A stretch of 64,000 bases of DNA from Pseudoxanthomonas beigongshangi (GCF_016820515.1 NZ_JADHDV010000003.1:62001-126000), one strand, 5' to 3'; positions 17,720 through 27,090 are shown, counted from the first letter of the stretch. Notes: generated by a model not told the origin, from the sequence alone. Program-made: numbers and translations.

Positions 17720-17987
17720 GGATCTTCTCCTTCCGGATCTGCCACCAAGCATCGGCATACGGCAGCACCACCAGTCCCAGCATCAGCGCCGAAAGCGCGG
17801 CGAACACGCCGGACCACACGCCGAACGCGCCGCAGGCCACTCCCGTGGACAGCAGCATGCAGGTCCACGCCACCCACCGCAGCGCACGCGCGCGATCGCG
17901 CAGGCGCGGCGCCAGCCGCTGGTGCGCGCTGGCCAGGTAGAACGCCAGCGCGGCCAACCCCGCCAGCAGCAGATAGAGCAGGCTCAT
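17709..17987 (-). CDS. DUF3325 family membrane protein
   Basis: A 92-residue protein with three membrane helices (about 2-20, 38-58, 60-80) and the ending WWQIRKEKIHVG. The start MSLLYLLLAGLAALAFYLAS at 17987 is preferred to 18005 because AAGGAAA lies seven to eight bases upstream of it. The family accompanies TonB siderophore receptors and PepSY membrane proteins. It begins about 30 bases after the TonB receptor gene and overlaps the next gene, so the four genes 20318 to 15915 are likely one iron-regulated operon. Confidence 0.65.
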   Translation of the reverse strand: MSLLYLLLAGLAALAFYLASAHQRLAPRLRDRARALRWVAWTCMLLSTGVACGAFGVWSGVFAALSALMLGLVVLPYADAWWQIRKEKIHVG

Positions 17988-18017
17988 CGGCAAATTTCCT
18001 TCCATCCAGGATTGCGC

Positions 18018-20318
18018 TTACCAGCGGTATTCGATGCCCAGGCCCACCACGCGCGGCGCGCCCAGGATCACGTTGGGACTGTCGTCGGACCACGCGTACT
18101 GGGTGTAGTCCTCGTCGAACAGGTTGTTGGCGAACAGGTACGCGCTCCAGTCCGCCAGCTCGTAGCCGAACCGGGTGTTCACCACCGTCCGGGACGACAG
18201 CGCCCGCGTGGCGGTTCCCACGTCGGGATTCACCCGGCTGCGGTGGTTGGCGTTGAGGTTGGCCACCCAACCCTCGCCGAAGCGCAGGTTGGCGCCCACG
18301 GCGAACGTCCAGCGCGGCGCGTAGGCGAACTCCTGGCCGGAATAGTCATTGATGCGCGCGTCCAGGTCGGTCTTGAACTCGTCGTAGCGCGTGCGCGAAT
18401 AGCCCAGCGAGGCGTACCAGTCGAAACCGCTGCCGAGGCGGTGGCTGGCCTCCAGTTCGAAGCCGTACAGGTGCGCCTTGCCCGCGTTGACCGTGTGGTA
18501 GTCATAGTCATTGATGCCGAACATGGCGATGACCTGCTTGTCCTTCCAGTCGATGTAGTAGACGTTGGCGTTCAGGGTCAGCGCATCGTCCAGCCACTGC
18601 GAGCGCAGCGACAACTCGGCGTTCCAGGTGTACTCCGGGTCGTACGCATAGTTGCGGCCTCGCGCGATGTTGAAGGTTGATCCGCCCGACCGGTAACCAC
18701 GCTGGACGACGAAGGCGGTGGATAGGTCCTCGTTCCAGGCGAAGCGCAGGCCGAGTTTGGGCAGGAACGCGGTGAACTCGCGGGTGTCCAGCGGCGTATT
18801 GCTGTTGGCCTGCCGCACCATGGCCAGTACCGCCTGGTTGATCCCGCCAATGGCCGGCGACAGCGCCGGGCCGAACGCATCGGGATCCGGCAAGGTGCCG
18901 GCGAATATCGCCGTGGCGTCGGAGCCGAACCGGTACTGTTCGCGGTCGTAACGGAAACCGCCCAACAGCGACAACCGTTGCGCCAGGTCGAATTCGAAAT
19001 CGGTGAACAGCGCCGCGTTGCGCGCACGCGACTGGCTCTTGCTGGTGTAATCGACCGGAATCACCGGCACCGCCTGCGCGTACAGTCCGGCCACGTAACC
19101 GGCGGTGGCCGGATCCAGCCCGGCGCCCTGCAGCACGGCGGCGATCGTGCCCACCGGCGTTTCCACGTTGGTGCGATTGACGCTCAGGTTGTCCATCTCG
19201 CGCTGCGAGCCGTACAGGCCGAGCAGGCCACGCAGGCGATCGCCGCGGTAGTGCAGGCGGAACTCCTGCGACAGCGTGTCGTACTGTTCCCGGGTGTTGC
19301 CGTAGGCTTCCGGCCGCTCGGTCAGGTCGGTGTCGAAACTGCGCTGCATGTCGGTATCCGACCAGGCCGTGACGGCCGACATCGACCAGGGGCCGGACAA
19401 CGCGTAGTCGATTTCCAGCGTCGCGATCCGGCTTAGCGCGTCGGTGCTGGACGGATGGTCCGAGGTGTTGATGCGATGGTCGTAGTAATTTGGTACGTCG
19501 TTGCGCGCGTAGGCATACATGTAGGGGCCCTTGCGATCGTCGCGGGTGAAGGTCAACCGCGCGGCCAGGCCCTCGATCGCCTTTGGCGTCCACAGCAGCT
19601 TGGCGCGCGCCATCGTCGACTCGCGCTTGTCCTCCGGCACGCCGCGGGTGGGATTGTCGATGAAGCCATCGAAGCGGCGGTCCTCCACCGCCACCCGGAA
19701 CGCCAGTTCGTCGGCCAGCAGCGGACCGCCGCCGGCGAACGCCACCCGGCGATCCCCCGGATCAGCCAACAGCACGCGTGCCCGACCCGACCAGTCCATC
19801 GTCGGGTCCTCGGTGCGCAGCACCACCGCGCCGGCCAGCGCGTTCTCGCCCTGGATGGTGGATTGCGGTCCGCGCAGCACTTCCACCTGGGCGATGTCCC
19901 ACAGGTCGGTCGGGCCGGCATCGCTCGCGTTGCTCGGCAACGCCGCGCCATCCACATAGATCGTCGCCAGCGGATTGGGCGCACCGGCCTCGTTGGCGAT
20001 GCCGCGGATGGTGAAGCCACGGTCACCGTACATCTGCGACACGTTGGCAGTGCGGTTGAGGATGTCGAACAGGCTTTGCAGGTTCTCCTGCTCGATCCGC
20101 ACCGAGGTCGTCACCGCCACGCTGGCGGTGGTGTCCTGCAGGGAGCGCTCGGTCTTCTCGCCGCGGACGACGATTTCATCCAGGGTTTTGGTCTCCGGCA
20201 CGTCGGCGGCGCCAACGCCGGAAGGCGCCTGTTGGGCCTGGGCCTGGAGGGCGGCCAGCAGGCAAACGGCCAGCGCTGACCCGCGCTGGCGGGCAACGGG
20301 AATACGGGGGTACGACAA
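18018..20318 (-). CDS. TonB-dependent receptor
   Basis: A 766-residue outer-membrane receptor. Signal peptide about 1-28 (GSALAVCLLAALQAQAQ), TonB-box region LDEIVVRGEKTERSL, plug domain about 55-170 (with DRGFTIRGIANEAG and VEVLRGPQSTIQGENALAG) and a 22-strand barrel to the terminal residue in GLGIEYRW. The C-terminal aromatic is the usual outer-membrane assembly signal. The barrel resembles iron complex receptors. A Fur-box-like site lies 85 bases upstream, and genes for DUF3325, a small iron uptake protein and a PepSY protein follow. The chelate imported is unknown. Confidence 0.92.
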   Translation of the reverse strand: MSYPRIPVARQRGSALAVCLLAALQAQAQQAPSGVGAADVPETKTLDEIVVRGEKTERSLQDTTASVAVTTSVRIEQENLQSLFDILNRTANVSQMYGDRGFTIRGIANEAGAPNPLATIYVDGAALPSNASDAGPTDLWDIAQVEVLRGPQSTIQGENALAGAVVLRTEDPTMDWSGRARVLLADPGDRRVAFAGGGPLLADELAFRVAVEDRRFDGFIDNPTRGVPEDKRESTMARAKLLWTPKAIEGLAARLTFTRDDRKGPYMYAYARNDVPNYYDHRINTSDHPSSTDALSRIATLEIDYALSGPWSMSAVTAWSDTDMQRSFDTDLTERPEAYGNTREQYDTLSQEFRLHYRGDRLRGLLGLYGSQREMDNLSVNRTNVETPVGTIAAVLQGAGLDPATAGYVAGLYAQAVPVIPVDYTSKSQSRARNAALFTDFEFDLAQRLSLLGGFRYDREQYRFGSDATAIFAGTLPDPDAFGPALSPAIGGINQAVLAMVRQANSNTPLDTREFTAFLPKLGLRFAWNEDLSTAFVVQRGYRSGGSTFNIARGRNYAYDPEYTWNAELSLRSQWLDDALTLNANVYYIDWKDKQVIAMFGINDYDYHTVNAGKAHLYGFELEASHRLGSGFDWYASLGYSRTRYDEFKTDLDARINDYSGQEFAYAPRWTFAVGANLRFGEGWVANLNANHRSRVNPDVGTATRALSSRTVVNTRFGYELADWSAYLFANNLFDEDYTQYAWSDDSPNVILGAPRVVGLGIEYRW

Positions 20319-20402
20319 AGGAGGTTTTTCCCACGAGCAGGACCGGGAAACCGGTCGCCAGGGACGCGGCGAGGGGCTGACGTCCGACAGCGCGTATTAT
20401 GT

Positions 20403-20421
20403 GATAATAATTCACATTTGC
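20403..20421 (-). promoter_or_regulatory. Fur-box-like operator of the TonB-PepSY operon
   Basis: GATAATAATTCACATTTGC matches about 14 of 19 positions of the Fur consensus when aligned. It lies in an AT-rich island 85-103 bases before the receptor start, in otherwise GC-rich DNA. It probably represses the four-gene iron operon when iron is plentiful. Confidence 0.65.
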
Positions 20422-20479
20422 AACGGGGCACACCGGCCTACGCGGTCCAGGCCGGCGGTGCGGACACATGGCGCCGCCA

Positions 20480-20917
20480 CTAGCTCTCCGAAGCCCGGCG
20501 GGCGCTGGCGACGTATCCCGCCAAGGTTCCAAGCAACGCTCCCAGCAGGGACGCCGCGACATACAAGACGGTGAGCAGCGCAGGCTGTGTTGACGGCAGC
20601 CACAATCCGATCACCACACTGAACGCCTGCGCGATGCCCGACATCAACAGGAATACGAGTGCCGCGTGTTGCAGGCGGCGCTCGCGTTGGCGACAGGCCA
20701 GCTGGGCGAATATCAGGAAGTCCACCGATGCCATGATCACAAGGCCAATGGCCGTCTGGCGTATCAGTGCCTCCTTGTCGGAGGCAGCGGACACGAACAT
20801 GCCTTCAGCCAAGCCGATGGAGAAGTGGATCAGGAACATCAGGATCGCGTACCGGGTGATACGCGTCCAATTCAAGGGTTCCCCCGTCTGCACGCGCGGC
20901 ATGTCTTCATCCGGCAA
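20480..20917 (-). CDS. Four-helix membrane protein, unrecognised
   Basis: About 145 residues with four membrane helices: roughly 22-45 (ITRYAILMFLIHFSIGLAEG), 55-75, 85-105 and 112-135 (LLTVLYVAASLLGALLGTLAG). TTG at 20917 is proposed as the start because GGAGAG lies at the right distance upstream; ATG at 20902 would also include all helices. No family could be named. It is flanked by the TonB receptor and metQ on the same strand but with wide gaps, so it is probably independent. Confidence 0.5.
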   Translation of the reverse strand: MPDEDMPRVQTGEPLNWTRITRYAILMFLIHFSIGLAEGMFVSAASDKEALIRQTAIGLVIMASVDFLIFAQLACRQRERRLQHAALVFLLMSGIAQAFSVVIGLWLPSTQPALLTVLYVAASLLGALLGTLAGYVASARRASES

Positions 20918-20998
20918 GTCGTTCTCTCCTGCTCCCGCACCGGACAACGGACCCCGCGGTTACCGTCATCAGAGACGGCGCGAGCCAGGGGCGCATGA

Positions 20999-21790
20999 TC
21001 AGAACGCCGGCAACACCGCGCCCTGGTACTTCTTCTGGATGAACTCGCGCACGGCCGGGCTGGTCAACGCGGCTTCCAGCTTCTTCACCCGCGGGTCGTC
21101 GCGCAGGTCCGGGCGGCCGACCAGGAAGTTCACGTAGGGCGATTTCGCGTCCTCGATGGCGAGGGCGTCGCGGGTCGGCTGCAGGCCGGCATCCAGCGCG
21201 TAGTTGGTGTTGATCAGTGCCAGATCGACCTGATCCAGCACGCGCGGCAGCATCGCGGCGTCGAGTTCGCGGAACTTCAGCTGCTTCGGATTGGCGGTGA
21301 TGTCGCGCAGGGTCGCCATCTGGTTGGACGGATCCTTGAGCTGGATGACCCCGGCGCGATGCAGCAGGATCAGCGCGCGGCTGTTATTGCTCGGATCGTT
21401 GGGGATCACCACGTCCGCGCCGGCCGGCAGCACGTCCAGCGACTTGTAGCGGCGGGAGTACGCGCCGAACGGTTCGATGTGCACGCCGATGTAGGTTTCC
21501 AGCTTCGTGCCGCGATCCTGGTTGTAGGCTTTCAGATAGGGCTCGGTCTGGAAGTAGTTCACGTCGATCTGGCCCTGCACGACCTGGTCGTTGGGCTGCA
21601 CGTAGTCGTTGAACACGCGCACCTCCAGCTTCACGCCGTCCTTGGCCAGGAGCGGCTTGACCACCTCCAGGATTTCCGCGTGCGGCACGGCGGTGGCGGC
21701 GATGGTCAGGGTATCGTCGGACTTCGCCGCCGGCTTGCAGGCCGCCAGGGCCAGCAGCAGCAGCGACAGCGGGAGCAGCAACTTCTTCAT
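20999..21790 (-). CDS. metQ: Methionine ABC transporter substrate-binding lipoprotein MetQ
   Basis: A 263-residue NlpA-family lipoprotein. The start at 21790 gives MKKLLLPLSLLLLALAACKP, a lipoprotein signal with lipobox LAAC. The mature protein shows family motifs: TAVPHAEILEVVKPLL, EVRVFNDYVQPNDQV, NYFQTEPYL, VIPNDPSNNSRALILL and ALINTNYAL. It captures methionine in the periplasm for the MetI channel. It ends the metN-metI-metQ operon, 29 bases after metI. Confidence 0.93.
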   Translation of the reverse strand: MKKLLLPLSLLLLALAACKPAAKSDDTLTIAATAVPHAEILEVVKPLLAKDGVKLEVRVFNDYVQPNDQVVQGQIDVNYFQTEPYLKAYNQDRGTKLETYIGVHIEPFGAYSRRYKSLDVLPAGADVVIPNDPSNNSRALILLHRAGVIQLKDPSNQMATLRDITANPKQLKFRELDAAMLPRVLDQVDLALINTNYALDAGLQPTRDALAIEDAKSPYVNFLVGRPDLRDDPRVKKLEAALTSPAVREFIQKKYQGAVLPAF

Positions 21791-21819
21791 GGGGAAATAC
21801 CGGGGAGGGGAAAAAGGAA

Positions 21820-22500
21820 TCAGCGGCGGTTGAAACGCCGGACCAGGCTGTCGCCCAGCCACTGCAGGAGTTGGACGATGATCAGCAGCAGCGCGACGGT
21901 GATCACCGCCACCGACGTCTGGGATCGCAGGTAGCCATCACGATACGCCAGATCGCCCAGGCCGCCGGAACCGATGGCGCCGCCCATCGCGGTGAATCCG
22001 ATCAGGGCCACCGCGGTGACCGTCGCTCCCGCCAGCAGGCCCGGCATGGATTCCGGCAGCAGCACGCGCCGCACCAGTTGCCACGTGGTGGCGCCCATGG
22101 CCTCGCTGGCTTCGATGACACCCGGATGGACTTCCCGCAGTGCCGTTTCGACCAGCCGCGCGTAGAACGGCACCGCGCCCACCACCAGCGGCAGGATCGC
22201 CCCGCGCACGCCCAGCGACGTGCCCACCAGGCTCAGCGTCACCGGGATCAACACGATCATCAGGATGATGAAGGGCGCCGAGCGCACCAGGTTGACCAGC
22301 AACGCCAGTGCGCCATGCAGCCAGCGGTTCTCCAGGCGCTGGCGCTGGTCGCTGAGGAACAGCAGCACGCCCAGCGGCAGGCCCAGCAGCAGGGTCAACG
22401 GTAGCGCACCCGCGAGCATCAGGAGGGTATCGCCGCTCGCCACCAGCACTTCGCCCCACTTGGCCGGATCCAGTCCCAGCACGGTCGCGATCGTGATCAT
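21820..22500 (-). CDS. metI: Methionine ABC transporter permease MetI
   Basis: A 226-residue permease with five to six membrane helices; helix 1 is about 20-45 ([20 protein letters not shown]). The EAA-type coupling loop is [20 protein letters not shown], which docks on MetN. The length is normal for the family. It overlaps metN by four bases (ATGA) and precedes metQ. The order N-I-Q is that of E. coli. Confidence 0.93.
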   Translation of the reverse strand: MITIATVLGLDPAKWGEVLVASGDTLLMLAGALPLTLLLGLPLGVLLFLSDQRQRLENRWLHGALALLVNLVRSAPFIILMIVLIPVTLSLVGTSLGVRGAILPLVVGAVPFYARLVETALREVHPGVIEASEAMGATTWQLVRRVLLPESMPGLLAGATVTAVALIGFTAMGGAIGSGGLGDLAYRDGYLRSQTSVAVITVALLLIIVQLLQWLGDSLVRRFNRR

Positions 22501-23504
22501 GCGCGCAGCACCTCGACATCGACGCCGGCCTGTTGCAGGCGGGAGGCGGCGTCATCGGCATCACCTTCGGTCATGGCGATGGTGAGCTGGCCATACGGCG
22601 TATCGCGGATGCGACCGATGCGGCCGCCCAAAATCGTGTAGTCCACGCCGGTCTGGCGCGCGACCTGGCCGAGCAATGGCCGGTAGGTATCGCCACCGAG
22701 GAAGGTCAGGCGCAGGATGCGGCCGGGCACCGCGTCCAGCGCGCGGCGCTGCTCGTCCTCGTCCAGGTGTTCGGCATCGACCACGAACTGCCGTGTGGTC
22801 GGATGGGACGGATGCAGGAACACCTGCGTCACCGGTCCGGTCTCCACCAGTTGCCCCGCATCCAGCACCGCCACGCGATGGCAGATGCTGCGCACCACTT
22901 CCATCTCGTGGGTGATCAGCACGATGGTCAGTCCGAGTTCGCGATTCAAATCCGCCAGCAGGCGCAGGATGGATTGGGTGGTCTGCGGATCCAGCGCGCT
23001 GGTGGCCTCGTCGCACAGCAGCAGGTGTGGCTGGGTGGCCAGCGCGCGCGCGATGCCCACGCGCTGTTTCTGCCCGCCGGACAACTGGGCCGGGTAACGA
23101 TCCGCCAGTGCCCGCAGGCCGACACGGTCCAGCAACTGCGCCACCCGTTGTTCGATCTCCGCACGCTTCATGCCGGCCAGTTTCAGCGGGAACGCCACGT
23201 TGTCCGTCACCGTCTGCGACGCCAGCAGGTTGAAGTGCTGGAAGATCATGCCGATGCGCCGGCGCGCGGCGCGCAATTCCGGATCCGGCAGCGCCGCGAT
23301 GTCCTGCCCTTCCACCAGCACCTGGCCCTGCGAGGGACGCTCCAGGCCGTTGATCAGGCGCAGCAGGGTCGACTTGCCGGCGCCGGACTGGCCGATGATG
23401 CCGAAGATCTCGCCCTGCCGGATCTCCAGATCCAGCGGTCGTAGCGCCACGGTTTCGCCGCCGGGCGTGGCGAAGGACTTGCTGATGTTCTTGAACTGGA
23501 TCAT
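22497..23504 (-). CDS. metN: Methionine ABC transporter ATP-binding protein MetN
   Basis: A 335-residue ATPase: Walker [11 protein letters not shown]-loop IFQHFNLL, signature [15 protein letters not shown], Walker [14 protein letters not shown] and switch His in ITHEME. The C-terminal NIL domain (about 265-335, with [15 protein letters not shown] and ILGGRIGRI) binds methionine and inhibits transport when the pool is full. It starts the operon. A good promoter lies about 100 bases upstream. No SAM riboswitch-like structure was recognised in the leader. Confidence 0.95.
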   Translation of the reverse strand: MIQFKNISKSFATPGGETVALRPLDLEIRQGEIFGIIGQSGAGKSTLLRLINGLERPSQGQVLVEGQDIAALPDPELRAARRRIGMIFQHFNLLASQTVTDNVAFPLKLAGMKRAEIEQRVAQLLDRVGLRALADRYPAQLSGGQKQRVGIARALATQPHLLLCDEATSALDPQTTQSILRLLADLNRELGLTIVLITHEMEVVRSICHRVAVLDAGQLVETGPVTQVFLHPSHPTTRQFVVDAEHLDEDEQRRALDAVPGRILRLTFLGGDTYRPLLGQVARQTGVDYTILGGRIGRIRDTPYGQLTIAMTEGDADDAASRLQQAGVDVEVLRA

Positions 23505-23601
23505 GGCGCCGTGGGCCTGGCGGGAGAGCGATCACCCGCCCGCAGGAACGTGGGAGTGCGGAGGTGCCGCCGGGCGTGGCCGGTACGCGGCAGGGAGCGC
23601 C

Positions 23602-23629
23602 AAGATAGCCTGTCCCCGCCGGCTGTCAA
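23602..23629 (-). promoter_or_regulatory. Sigma70-type promoter of metNIQ
   Basis: On the minus strand, TTGACA (23629-23624) and TATCTT (23607-23602) are separated by 16 bases, giving a near-consensus housekeeping promoter. The predicted transcript would start near 23595 and run about 90 bases to the metN ATG. Confidence 0.6.
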
Positions 23630-24040
23630 ATGCGCCCGGCCAGCGGGATTCCGGCTGCGCGCGGGCAGATGGAAGAAGCGCCGCCGTTCATCCGTCCACG
23701 GCAACGGCTTGCGGGTGAGCCGCGCTCGCCGCTGGTGGGAGAGGCAGCGCAGCGGCGAGCACGGCCCATGAACCTGTTTCGACATGCGATATCCGGATGA
23801 CAACGACAACCGCGTCATCCGGCTTGCGTCGCCTGCGCGCAGTGGCGGAAGGCATCCGACGCAGGCGCCGGGCGTGCAACGGCTCTACTGGGAAACGCAA
23901 GGATATCGCCACGCGCCCGCGCGCGTGATGGTCGCGACGAATGTGCTTATGCCGTATTCCCACTTGCCCTCGCGGCGGCTTCCGTCTTCCGCGATCGTCC
24001 CTGCCATCGAACCTCGCGATGGTCGCGCGATCGCACCGAA
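23630..24040. other. Gene-free stretch between metN promoter and PhzF-like gene
   Basis: No convincing gene is seen here; the reading frames are low-complexity Arg/Pro products. A dyad with arms CGCTCGCCGCT (23726-23736) and AGCGGCGAGC (23750-23759) and a degenerate section around 23800-23890 are the only structure noticed. The part from 23890 on may be decayed sequence. Confidence 0.4.
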
Positions 24041-24895
24041 TCAGCCTGCCTGGTTTGCGGCGTCCGTGATCCTCACCGCTGTACCGCTGACACGGATCCC
24101 CTCGCGCGGATCCTCCGGCACCGTCACGCCGATCCGGCTCGGCCGCCCGAGATCATCGCCCTGGTGAACCCGGAAAACGCGATCCGCCGGCAATGCCTCG
24201 TTGTGCGCCAGATACGCACCCAGCGCGGCGGCGGCGGCGCCCGTGGCCGGGTCCTCCACCACGCCACCGGGTGGAAACGGATTGCGGGCGTGGAAGGTAT
24301 CGGCATCCGCGCGCCAGATCAGGTTCAAGGTGGTCCAGCCGCGTTGCGCCATGAGTCCGGAAAGCGCATCGAAATCGTAATCCAGCCGTGCCAGGCGGTC
24401 GCGGGTGGACACGGCGATGATCGGATGCCACGCGCCGGCGTAGGCGACGGCCGGCGCCAGTGCGGGGTCCAGTTCATCGCGATGCCAGCGCAGGACGGCG
24501 AGCAGGCGATCCAGATCGTCCGGATCCAGCGGCGCCATGCGCGGCTCGACGCTGGTCAGCGTGGCGGTGAACTGCTCGTCCACCTGCACGCGCACGCGCC
24601 CGGCGCGTGTATGCAGCACCTTCTCGCCCGCGCCGTTCGCCTCGGCGTGCGCGACGGTCGCGGCGATGGTGGCGTGTCCGCAGAACGGCACCTCGGCCAA
24701 CGGACTGAAGTAGCGCACGTCGAACGTGCCATCCTCGCGCGGCAACAGAAAGGCGGTTTCCGAATAACCCACCTCGGCGGCGATGCGCTGCATGTCCGCT
24801 TCCGGCATGCCGCGCGCATCCAGCACGACCCCGGCGGGATTGCCGCCGGCCGGATCCGTGGTGAAGGCGCTGTAGCGGAGCACGTTCGCGTTCAT
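24041..24895 (-). CDS. PhzF family isomerase-like protein
   Basis: A 284-residue protein of the PhzF / diaminopimelate-epimerase fold. Hallmarks: YSAFTTDPAGGNPAGVVLD at the N-terminus, the catalytic Glu in EVGYSETAFL (about residue 46), RYFSPLAEVPFCGHATIAA (about 60-80) and the C-terminal half DPATGAAAAALGAYL. PhzF enzymes isomerise small metabolites; outside phenazine clusters the substrate is usually unknown, and no phenazine genes are present. ATG 24895 overlaps the stop of the upstream YczE-like gene (TGATG), so the two are coexpressed. Confidence 0.85.
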   Translation of the reverse strand: MNANVLRYSAFTTDPAGGNPAGVVLDARGMPEADMQRIAAEVGYSETAFLLPREDGTFDVRYFSPLAEVPFCGHATIAATVAHAEANGAGEKVLHTRAGRVRVQVDEQFTATLTSVEPRMAPLDPDDLDRLLAVLRWHRDELDPALAPAVAYAGAWHPIIAVSTRDRLARLDYDFDALSGLMAQRGWTTLNLIWRADADTFHARNPFPPGGVVEDPATGAAAAALGAYLAHNEALPADRVFRVHQGDDLGRPSRIGVTVPEDPREGIRVSGTAVRITDAANQAG

Positions 24896-25578
24896 CACGC
24901 CTCCTCCGGCAAGGCGGTGCGCGTGTCGGGATCATCCAGCCGCACCACCAGATAACGCAGGAAGAACTGGGTCAACGGCCCCACGCCCAGAGCGAAGATC
25001 ACCGTGCCCACGCCGACGACGCCACCCAGCAATACGCCGACGATGAGCACGGTGACTTCGATGATCGTGCGCACCTTGCGGATCGACCAGCCGGTGCGAC
25101 GCGACAGTCCGGTCATCAAGCCGTCGCGCGGGCCCGGTCCCAGCTGTGCGCCGACATAGAGCGCGGTGGCGAAGGCGCAGGTCAGCACTCCGCCCAGCAT
25201 GTAGGCGATGCGCAGCCACAGGCTTTCCGGCGTGCCGAGCATCGCCAGGCTGATGTCGGCGAACGGCCCCAGCAGCAGGCTGTTGGCGACCGTGCCCAGT
25301 CCCGGCATCTGCCGCAGCGGAATCCACGCCAGCAGCACGACCACCGCGGTGATGATCATCACCACGCCGAACGACACCGGCAGATGCAGCGACAGGCCCA
25401 GGTGGAACACGTCCCACGGCGAGGCGCCGATGGCGCCCTTCACCATCAGGGCGATGGCCAAGCCATACAGCCACAGGCCGACCAGCAGCCGGAACAGCCG
25501 CTCGGGCAGGCGCCCGGCCTTGAGCTGCGCGAGGGGGCCGAGATTGGACAGGCCCGAGGAGGGAGAGATCGTTGCCAT
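24895..25578 (-). CDS. YczE/YitT-type membrane protein
   Basis: A 227-residue protein with five membrane helices (about 27-47, 60-85, 95-115, 125-150, 170-205) and motifs KGAIGASPWDVFHLGLSLH and GAQLGPGPRDGLMTGLSRRT, typical of the YczE/YyaS family. Its start is MATISPSSGLSNLGPLAQLK at 25578. Family members often lie divergent from MocR-type regulators (YczR group), exactly as here, and are thought to be transporters of an unknown compound. The PhzF-like gene overlaps its end. The shared 60-bp intergenic region carries nested dyads. Confidence 0.8.
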   Translation of the reverse strand: MATISPSSGLSNLGPLAQLKAGRLPERLFRLLVGLWLYGLAIALMVKGAIGASPWDVFHLGLSLHLPVSFGVVMIITAVVVLLAWIPLRQMPGLGTVANSLLLGPFADISLAMLGTPESLWLRIAYMLGGVLTCAFATALYVGAQLGPGPRDGLMTGLSRRTGWSIRKVRTIIEVTVLIVGVLLGGVVGVGTVIFALGVGPLTQFFLRYLVVRLDDPDTRTALPEEA

Positions 25579-25640
25579 GGGGCCACCTTGAGGGTAATTG
25601 GCCCTTTTCCATAGAGCCAATCGTGCGATAGTGGCCCCAT
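25577..25640. promoter_or_regulatory. Nested dyads in the MocR / yczE divergent promoter
   Basis: Two inverted repeats share a centre near 25609. The outer arms are perfect 10-mers, ATGGGGCCAC (25577-25586) and GTGGCCCCAT (25631-25640), which include or touch both start codons. The inner arms are ATTGGCCCT (25597-25605) and AGAGCCAAT (25613-25621), with one mismatch. Binding by the MocR dimer to control both transcripts is inferred. Confidence 0.65.
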
Positions 25641-27090
25641 GAATCGCACGTTGGCTCCCGAACGCCTCGCCACCCTGGTCGGCGAGTTCAACCGCTCCCC
25701 CGCCTACCGAGGGCTGTGCCAGGCCCTGCAGGAACTGATTGGCGATGGCCGCATCCCCTTGGGCACCCGCCTGCCCAGCGAGCGCGCGGTCACCCTCGCG
25801 CTGGGCGTCTCGCGCAATACCGTCACCCGCGCCTATGCCGATCTGATCGCCGCCGGTTTCGCCACCGCCCGACAGGGCGCCGGCACCTTCGCCACGGTGC
25901 CAGTGGATCGCCGGCGCGCGCACGATCACGCCCTGCACGCGCTGGGCACGAACCCGGCCATCGAAGGCGCCATCGATCTGAACTGCGCCGCCGGCGCCGC
26001 CACGCCGGGCGTCGCCGCCGCGTACGAACGCGCCCTCGCCGCGCTGCCTTCGTATCTGTGCAGCGACGGCTACCTGCCCTCGGGACTGCCCGGCCTGCAG
26101 GCGATGATCGCCGAGTCGTATGCGCGGCGCGGCCTGCCAACGGCGCCGGAACAGATCGTCATCACCAGCGGCGCACTGTCGGCGCTGGCCGTCACCGCGC
26201 GTGCGCTATCGCGTCCGGGGGATCGGGTGATGCTCGAATCACCGGTGTATTCCAACGCCATCGAAGCCCTGCGGCTGGGCGGCGGCAAGCTGATCAGTTC
26301 GCCCCTGGCCAATCCGCTGGGCGAGCAGGGCTGGGATCTGGACGGCATCGAAGCCACCCTGCGACAGACCTCGCCGCACCTGGCCTACCTGATTCCCGAT
26401 TTCCAGAATCCCACCGGCTTCCTGATGGACGACGCCATGCGCGCGCGCTACGCCGCCGCGTTGCGCGACGCCCGCACCACCGCCATCGTCGACGAGACCC
26501 TGCAAGCCACCGCGCTGTCCGACGCGCCGATGCCCGCGCCCTTCGCCGCGCATGCCACCGACGCCATCACCCTGGGCAGCGCGTCCAAGATGTTCTGGGG
26601 CGGGCTGCGCGTGGGCTGGATCCGCGCGCCACGCCCGCTGATCCGCCGCCTGATCAACGCCCGCGTGCAGTTCGATCTCGGCAGCTCGCTGTTCGATCAA
26701 CTGGTCGTCGCCGAACTGCTGGCCCAACCGGACATCCTCGCCAATCGCCGCGAACTACTGCGCCAGCGCCGCGACGCGCTGATCACCGCGCTGCGCGAAC
26801 ACCTGCCCGACTGGCGCTTCCGCCAGCCCGAAGGCGGCCTGACCCTGTGGGTGCACCTGCCCTACGGCAGCGCCACCCGCCTGTGCGCCGACATGGAACG
26901 CAGCGGCATCCACCTCGCCCCCGGCCCGGTCTTCAGCGTGGAAGGGGGTGCCGACGGCTGGCTGCGGATTCCGTACGCCAAACCGGAGGAGGAACTGGTG
27001 CGGGCGGTGAAGGAGGTGGCGAAGACGTGGGCGGTGGCGCCGAGGGACACACCCGGCAGGCATGAGGTGTCACGGCGGTTGATCGCGTGA
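25639..27090 (+). CDS. MocR-family regulator (GntR HTH plus aminotransferase domain)
   Basis: A 483-residue fusion regulator. The N-terminal winged helix-turn-helix is about 20-85 (GRIPLGTRLPSERAVTLALG, SRNTVTRAYADLIAAGF). The rest is a fold-type I aminotransferase domain with PLP-binding residues N257-P-T-G, D285 in VDET and the Schiff-base Lys317 in GSASKMFWGG. MocR proteins sense PLP or an amino compound bound to it. It is divergent from the yczE-phzF pair, separated by a 60-bp region with nested palindromes, and most likely regulates them and itself. Confidence 0.92.
   Translation: MNRTLAPERLATLVGEFNRSPAYRGLCQALQELIGDGRIPLGTRLPSERAVTLALGVSRNTVTRAYADLIAAGFATARQGAGTFATVPVDRRRAHDHALHALGTNPAIEGAIDLNCAAGAATPGVAAAYERALAALPSYLCSDGYLPSGLPGLQAMIAESYARRGLPTAPEQIVITSGALSALAVTARALSRPGDRVMLESPVYSNAIEALRLGGGKLISSPLANPLGEQGWDLDGIEATLRQTSPHLAYLIPDFQNPTGFLMDDAMRARYAAALRDARTTAIVDETLQATALSDAPMPAPFAAHATDAITLGSASKMFWGGLRVGWIRAPRPLIRRLINARVQFDLGSSLFDQLVVAELLAQPDILANRRELLRQRRDALITALREHLPDWRFRQPEGGLTLWVHLPYGSATRLCADMERSGIHLAPGPVFSVEGGADGWLRIPYAKPEEELVRAVKEVAKTWAVAPRDTPGRHEVSRRLIA

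Noticed and set aside
23505-23780. SAM riboswitch upstream of metN
   Set aside because: No SAM-I, SAM-II or related conserved core or terminator switch was found in the leader; a plain promoter was seen instead.
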